Part shown: one piece after another, positions 16,606-19,947 of the stretch
Layout: each line of letters opens with the position of its first letter
Numbering within the stretch: position 1 is the stretch's first letter
NCBI GenBank assembly: GCA_017550445.1
Contig: JAFZOV010000163.1
Location: 1 to 19,947 of the forward strand
Length of the DNA stretch: 19,947 bases
Direction: 5' to 3'
Source of the DNA: Fibrobacter sp.
GTDB lineage: Bacteria; Fibrobacterota; Fibrobacteria; Fibrobacterales; Fibrobacteraceae
Program-made: the position numbers and the translations under genes
Notes under the pieces: generated by a model
The model's database searches: none
What the model saw: only the letters and a program-made list of their open reading frames with translations
What the model was told of the DNA's origin: nothing

Positions 16606-17321
16606 TTGAATATTCTTATTCTCCTGAAATTGCCGAGGCGGATCGCCCGATTATCCTTGAATCTCGTATTTACAAGGAATGGCTCGAAAAGACTCAAGAA
16701 AAATTTGTCGTAACCAAGGTCCACTTTTCATCGGTGGATTTTTTGCGTAAGGGCCGCCAGCCGCTTTTTATAAAGCTTACTGCAACAGCAACGCTTCCGG
16801 ATGGCCGCCCGGTTCATGGAATCGCGCTGGTACGTGGTAATGCCGTGGGCGTTTTAGTGGTGCTCCGCTGCGAAGGCAAAAAGTATTTGCTGCTGGTAAG
16901 GCAGCCGCGTTTTGCAATTAGCGAACAGGCTTCCCTTGAAATTCCGGCCGGGATTCTCGACTGGACCGGGGATTACCGCAAGGTTGCTTTAAGCGAGCTC
17001 GAAGAGGAAGCCCAGATTAAGGCTGACGATTCGGAACTGATTGACCTCATGGATTTTTGGTACAAGGGCAAAAGCGATGGCTTTGCCGCAAGCTGCGGAC
17101 TCTTGGACGAACGTATTCGTTTGTATGCCATTGAGCGCGACGTGACTCCGGAACAGCTCAAGGCTATGGATGGCAAGGATCAAGAATACACCGAAGAAAT
17201 CGAGTGGATTAAGACGGTGGTGATGCCTTACGAAGAGGCTGCCCGTCAGTTTATCGATGGAAAGAATTTGATCGCGCTCTTCTTGTACGAACGCTGGCTT
17301 CGAGAAAATTCAGAATTATGA
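16602..17321 (+). CDS. Nudix hydrolase, nucleotide-sugar pyrophosphatase-like
   Basis: 239 residues. Nudix enzymes split nucleoside diphosphates linked to another group. The region RQPRFAISEQASLEIPAG before the box is typical of the ADP-ribose/ADP-sugar/UDP-glucose pyrophosphatase branch (NUDT14-like), so that substrate class is likely. The Nudix box runs from Gly117 to Ile139: Gly117, then Gly123 where Glu is usual, Ser131 where Arg is usual, Glu132, Leu133, Glu135, Glu136, and Gln138 where Gly is usual. The metal-binding glutamates remain, so activity is plausible though the box is divergent. The ATG overlaps the TGA of the lipoprotein gene by 4 bases. The last codons and the stop (ENSEL-stop) lie inside a heptad-repeat element. 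Confidence 0.85.
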   Translation: MIEYSYSPEIAEADRPIILESRIYKEWLEKTQEKFVVTKVHFSSVDFLRKGRQPLFIKLTATATLPDGRPVHGIALVRGNAVGVLVVLRCEGKKYLLLVRQPRFAISEQASLEIPAGILDWTGDYRKVALSELEEEAQIKADDSELIDLMDFWYKGKSDGFAASCGLLDERIRLYAIERDVTPEQLKAMDGKDQEYTEEIEWIKTVVMPYEEAARQFIDGKNLIALFLYERWLRENSEL

Positions 17322-17411
17322 GTTCAGATTTCAGAATTTGAATAATCGCGGCGGAGCCGCCTTAGAAAAACTAATTCCGAACTCCGAATTCTGAAATCCG
17401 AATTGATTACC
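17306..17411. repeat. Heptad-repeat palindromic element, copy 3 (direct repeat with copy 4)
   Basis: 106 bp. Left arm units are AATTCAG, AATTATG, AGTTCAG, ATTTCAG, AATTTGA. The core is AATCGCGGCGGAGCCGCC (17343-17360), a GGCGG-AG-CCGCC hairpin. Right arm units are AATTCCG, AACTCCG, AATTCTG, AAATCCG, AATTGAT. The arms are partly complementary. The left end contains the Nudix stop codon (17319-17321) and the right end the stop codon of the small minus-strand gene (17407-17409). Copy 4 has the same length and differs at only around a tenth of positions by eye. Confidence 0.8.
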
Positions 17412-17619
17412 AGTTGCCGATGTTGTTGATGGTCAATCCCAGGAAGAATATGGTTAAATAACCGTACCAGAGGCCAGTGAGTACGTAGTTCAATTTACGC
17501 TTGTAAGCCTTGGGTTCATTCTTGTTCTTTTCGCGAATGACAAGGATGTTCTTGCGCAGAAAATAGGCGCAACCAGCAAGACCGATGAGCGAAGCGAGAA
17601 TCAAAAGTACGTAAGCCAT
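17407..17619 (-). CDS. Small hypothetical membrane protein between two repeats
   Basis: 70 residues, family not recognised. It has a hydrophobic segment at about 2-21, a basic polar middle (RKNILVIREKNKNEPKAYKRK), and a second hydrophobic segment at about 47-66. LAGC at 14-17 looks like a lipobox, but there is no basic N region and the sequence stays hydrophobic afterwards, so a two-helix inner-membrane protein is more likely. TATATT lies 6 bases before the ATG and there is no ribosome site. It is enclosed on both sides by near-identical 106-bp elements in the same orientation. Clear helices and a promoter favour a real gene, but the short length leaves some doubt. Confidence 0.6.
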   Translation of the reverse strand: MAYVLLILASLIGLAGCAYFLRKNILVIREKNKNEPKAYKRKLNYVLTGLWYGYLTIFFLGLTINNIGNW

Positions 17620-17631
17620 GCGCCAAATATA
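17620..17631 (-). promoter_or_regulatory. Probable -10 box and leaderless start of the small membrane gene
   Basis: On the minus strand TATATT (17631-17626) is followed by six bases and the ATG at 17619. CTGAAA at the -35 position (17654-17649) would be supplied by the left arm of repeat copy 4. No Shine-Dalgarno site. Confidence 0.4.
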
Positions 17632-17632
17632 T

Positions 17633-17738
17633 AAATTCAGAATTATGATTTCAGAATTCAGAATTTAAATAATCGCGGCGGAGCCGCCTGGAAAAAATAA
17701 TTCTGAACTCCGAATTCCGAAATCTGAACTAATTTACC
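17633..17738. repeat. Heptad-repeat palindromic element, copy 4 (direct repeat with copy 3)
   Basis: 106 bp. Left arm units are AATTCAG, AATTATG, ATTTCAG, AATTCAG, AATTTAA; core AATCGCGGCGGAGCCGCC (17670-17687); right arm units AATTCTG, AACTCCG, AATTCCG, AAATCTG, AACTAAT, ending TTTACC. The first 16 bases are identical to copy 3, including the ATTATGA that there supplies the Nudix stop codon. Unlike the other copies it lies between divergent genes, upstream of both the small membrane gene and rimP. Confidence 0.8.
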
Positions 17739-17879
17739 CCGTTATTTTTATAAATCCGGTTGCCTAACCCCTAAAAAATTTCTCTATTTGGTTTGTCTTG
17801 ACGTTCGTGGACCCGATTTAGGCTTAAATGAGCAGATTTCGGGGCCGTATGCGAACGCCGTTTATTATACGAGGTCTAT
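17739..17879 (+). promoter_or_regulatory. rimP-nusA-infB upstream region
   Basis: A non-coding stretch of 141 bases before rimP. TTGACG (17798-17803) is a good -35 sequence, but no well-spaced -10 box follows; CTTAAA at 17823 is 19 bases away. TATTAT (17863-17868) is a good -10 sequence but too close to the ribosome site to leave it in the mRNA. The ten bases TCTATTTGGT occur at 17783-17792 and again at 17875-17884 across the rimP start. A 32-codon open frame from TTG 17788 to TAG 17884-17886 ends inside the start of rimP. There is no tRNA gene here, unlike the E. coli operon. Confidence 0.3.
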
Positions 17880-18326
17880 TTGGTAGCCCAGAAGTTGGAT
17901 ACGTTAATCGCCCAGGCATGCGAAGCCGCCGGCGTTACATTGGTGGAACAGGACATGTTCCGTGCAGGCAAACGCAAGACGCTCCGCCTATACATAGACA
18001 AGCCCGAAGGGGTGACAATCGACGACTGCTCTAACGTGAGCCGCCATTTGTCCGATGCCTTGGACGCAGATCCTGATATTATCGAAGGTGCCTACACTTT
18101 GGAAGTGTCGTCGCCGGGGTTAGACCGCCCCCTTAAGTCGGTTGCCGATTTTACCCGCAATATCGGTCGATTCTTGCGGGTGACTCGCAGTACTGGTAAG
18201 CCTGTTGTGGGCAAGCTCGTTGCTGCAGATGAAGAAAGTTTGACGCTCACCCTCAAGGGAAATGCTGGCGATGTTGTTGTGCCGCGTTCTGAGGTGCTTG
18301 TAGCGAAAGTGGATGTACAAATATAA
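17880..18326 (+). CDS. rimP: Ribosome maturation factor RimP
   Basis: 148 residues, full length. RimP binds the 30S subunit during late assembly. Family landmarks are the N-terminal GVTLVEQDMFRAGKRKTLRLYIDKPEGVTIDDC region (seen as LRLYIDKPEGVTIDDC), SRHLSDALD, and the conserved turn LEVSSPGLDRPL near residues 73-84, followed by the small C-terminal SH3-like barrel. The start is TTG: GAGG (17871-17874) lies 5 bases upstream, no ATG or GTG is placed sensibly, and the N terminus aligns with the family. It is first in the rimP-nusA-infB order found in most bacteria. nusA follows after 15 bases. Confidence 0.93.
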   Translation: MVAQKLDTLIAQACEAAGVTLVEQDMFRAGKRKTLRLYIDKPEGVTIDDCSNVSRHLSDALDADPDIIEGAYTLEVSSPGLDRPLKSVADFTRNIGRFLRVTRSTGKPVVGKLVAADEESLTLTLKGNAGDVVVPRSEVLVAKVDVQI

Positions 18327-18341
18327 TAGGAAGGTCATTTT

Positions 18342-19511
18342 ATGAAGAACGAACCGAAAGTAAACTTGCTCGAAGTGCTGAAAGAAGTGGTCGAAGCCAA
18401 GGACATGGATGATTCCGTTGTCATCAACGCTCTGAAAGAAGCTTTGGTGACCGCTGCACGCAAGTACTTGCACATCGAAAAGAAAATCGATGTGGATTTC
18501 GATACGGAAACTAACGAAGTCCATGTGTTCTTGCGCGTGGCCGTGGTTGACGACTATCCGGACTACGACCCGAACATGACCGCCTCCGAAGTGGAAGAAC
18601 TCGACAAGGGCTACATGCTGGTCGAAGAAGCCCGCGACTTCAACGAAGACGCCCAGCCGGGTGACTTCCTCGAAATGGAAATTCCTATTTCTGCATTCGG
18701 TCGCCAGGCCATTCAGACTGCAAAGCAGCTCCTGAACCAGCAGATTCGCGATGCCGAACGTCAGAAGATTATGGATACCTACCGCAGCCGTATCGGTCCC
18801 ATGGTGAGCGGCGAAGTGCTCCGCCTTGAACAAAGTAACATCATCGTGAAGCTCGGCAAGCAGACCGAAGCCATGATTCCGGCTCGTGAACAGATCCGCC
18901 GTGAACGTTGGGCTCAGGGTAACTCCATCAAGGCTGTGATTGCCCGCGTGGAAGAATCTTCCAAGAATGGTGCCCAGGTGGTGCTTTCTCGCGCCAATGG
19001 CGACTTCCTCAAGGAACTCTTCCGTCAGGAAGTTCCCGAAATTTACGAAGGTACTGTTGAAATCAAGGGCGTTGCCCGCGAACCGGGTTTCCGCGCCAAG
19101 ATTGCCGTGTACTCCCGTGACGAAAAGATTGACCCGGTCGGCGCATGCGTCGGTATGAAGGGAGCCCGCGTGCAGACGATTGTGCGTGAACTCGGTAACG
19201 AACGTATTGACATCGTTCAGTGGAATCCGGATCTGGATACCTTCATTACCCGTGCCCTTACTCCGGCTAACGTGATCAAGCTGATTCACGTGCCCGATAC
19301 CCGCCGCACGGTGGTGATTATCAGCGACGAAAACCTCGCCTTGGCAATCGGTAAGAACGGCCAGAACGTGAAGCTCGCTGCCGAACTCGTGCAGCGTAAC
19401 CTCGACGTGTTCGGTGAAAACGAATGGAACCAGAAGGACGACGAAACGAAGGCTAAGATTACCTCTCCGTCCGCTGCCGATTTGAACCAGAACCGTAAGG
19501 CTGCTCGCTAA
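18342..19511 (+). CDS. nusA: Transcription termination/antitermination factor NusA
   Basis: 389 residues. NusA binds RNA polymerase and nascent RNA and affects pausing, termination and antitermination. The order is an N-terminal polymerase-binding domain (about 1-130), an S1 domain (about 137-200, GPMVSGEVLRLEQSNIIVKL region), KH1 with GMKG at 271-274 and KH2 with GKNG near 337-340. The protein stops soon after KH2, so it lacks the two acidic repeats at the C terminus of E. coli NusA, which is common outside the Proteobacteria. A strong AGGAAGG site (18328-18334) precedes the ATG. No ylxR or L7Ae-like gene lies between nusA and infB. Confidence 0.97.
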   Translation: MKNEPKVNLLEVLKEVVEAKDMDDSVVINALKEALVTAARKYLHIEKKIDVDFDTETNEVHVFLRVAVVDDYPDYDPNMTASEVEELDKGYMLVEEARDFNEDAQPGDFLEMEIPISAFGRQAIQTAKQLLNQQIRDAERQKIMDTYRSRIGPMVSGEVLRLEQSNIIVKLGKQTEAMIPAREQIRRERWAQGNSIKAVIARVEESSKNGAQVVLSRANGDFLKELFRQEVPEIYEGTVEIKGVAREPGFRAKIAVYSRDEKIDPVGACVGMKGARVQTIVRELGNERIDIVQWNPDLDTFITRALTPANVIKLIHVPDTRRTVVIISDENLALAIGKNGQNVKLAAELVQRNLDVFGENEWNQKDDETKAKITSPSAADLNQNRKAAR

Positions 19512-19540
19512 TTTTAAAAAAGGAACATTGGAAGCTATTC

Positions 19541-19947
19541 ATGGCTAATGAAGAACAAATTAAACCAGTAGATTGGGCGAAGGAACACGGAGTCAAGAGC
19601 GACCTCGTGATGAAGCTTCTGCGCGATAACGGTGTCAAGGTCTTGACGCAGGTGTCGAAGGTGAATGCCTCCGAATATGAAAAGATCGAAGCCGCCGTTG
19701 AAACGGAGCGCCAGAAAGCTGAAGCCCGCAACAAGAACCTGAAAAAGGCGTCTTCCGCCGAAACTTCCAATGCCTCTTCTGATAAGAAGAAAGAGTCTGC
19801 TTCGGCTGGCGACGGCAAGTTGTTGAAGGCTAAACTCATCAGGACGACTACCAAGAAGACGGCAAAGCCCGCAACGGCTGCCCCTGCGGCACCTGCAGCT
19901 GCAGCACCTGCTGCAAAGCCTGCCGCTGTTGTGAAGCCCGCTGCTCC
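19541..19947 (+). CDS. infB: Translation initiation factor IF-2, N-terminal part (3' end outside window)
   Basis: The frame starts at ATG 19541 (MANEEQIKPVDWAKEHGVKS) with GGAAG (19530-19534) six bases upstream and stays open for 135 codons to the right edge. The first 50 or so residues fit the small IF-2 N-terminal domain (WAKEHGVKSDLVMKLLRDNG). A charged then Ala/Pro/Lys-rich low-complexity linker follows (AAPAAPAAAAPAAKPAA), as is usual before the G domain. The GTPase domain is beyond the window, so the call rests on this N terminus and on the position directly after nusA. Confidence 0.9.
   Translation, partial: MANEEQIKPVDWAKEHGVKSDLVMKLLRDNGVKVLTQVSKVNASEYEKIEAAVETERQKAEARNKNLKKASSAETSNASSDKKKESASAGDGKLLKAKLIRTTTKKTAKPATAAPAAPAAAAPAAKPAAVVKPAA

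Overview
The window looks like chromosomal backbone of a Gram-negative bacterium with an outer membrane, about half G+C. Several features fit the Fibrobacterota best (a Fibrobacter-like rumen or gut bacterium): many Asp/Ser-rich exported proteins and lipoproteins without clear families, a PorV/UPF0164-type barrel, an exported SUMF1-fold protein, and a double-length UvrA. This assignment is inference from gene content; no marker in the window proves it. I see no tRNA, rRNA, CRISPR array, insertion sequence or prophage.

Layout. (1) 1-3452: the 3' part of a tandem-duplicated UvrA (nucleotide excision repair), open at the left edge. (2) 3475-6506: an AT-only dyad overlapping a likely promoter, then an exported protein with a SUMF1 (FGE-fold) domain, coupled by a one-base overlap to a four-helix membrane protein. 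(3) 6593-7690 (-): ychF. (4) 7817-11497: a MATE transporter, then a lipoprotein and an outer-membrane barrel that form a pair. (5) 11613-12524 (-): a Xer-type tyrosine recombinase, divergent from (6) 12583-13824, a PorV-like protein with a long acidic tail. (7) 13895-17321: a tightly packed four-gene run: tail-anchored STAS protein, membrane-anchored M23-like protein without zinc ligands, lipoprotein, Nudix hydrolase. (8) 17407-17619 (-): a tiny membrane protein between two near-identical 106-bp repeats. (9) 17880-19947: rimP-nusA-infB, the conserved translation/transcription operon, with infB cut by the right edge.

The most unusual signal is between the genes. Four intergenic spaces (6511-6602, 11496-11602, 17306-17411, 17633-17738) hold the same kind of object: degenerate 7-bp units arranged as two roughly complementary arms with a short GC-rich hairpin, usually of the type GGCGGAGCCGCC. 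Two copies are near-identical in sequence. The other two use entirely different heptamers but keep the architecture. Three lie exactly between convergent genes and overlap their stop codons. A second signal is that three genes (starts at 9180, 13895 and 17619) have TATATT 6-7 bases before ATG and no Shine-Dalgarno sequence, which predicts leaderless mRNAs, while other genes here have clear Shine-Dalgarno sites.

In the proteins, the points worth following are the second UvrA copy lacking the usual insertion domain, the catalytically dead M23 domain beside a membrane-tethered STAS domain, and the SUMF1-fold protein without catalytic cysteines.
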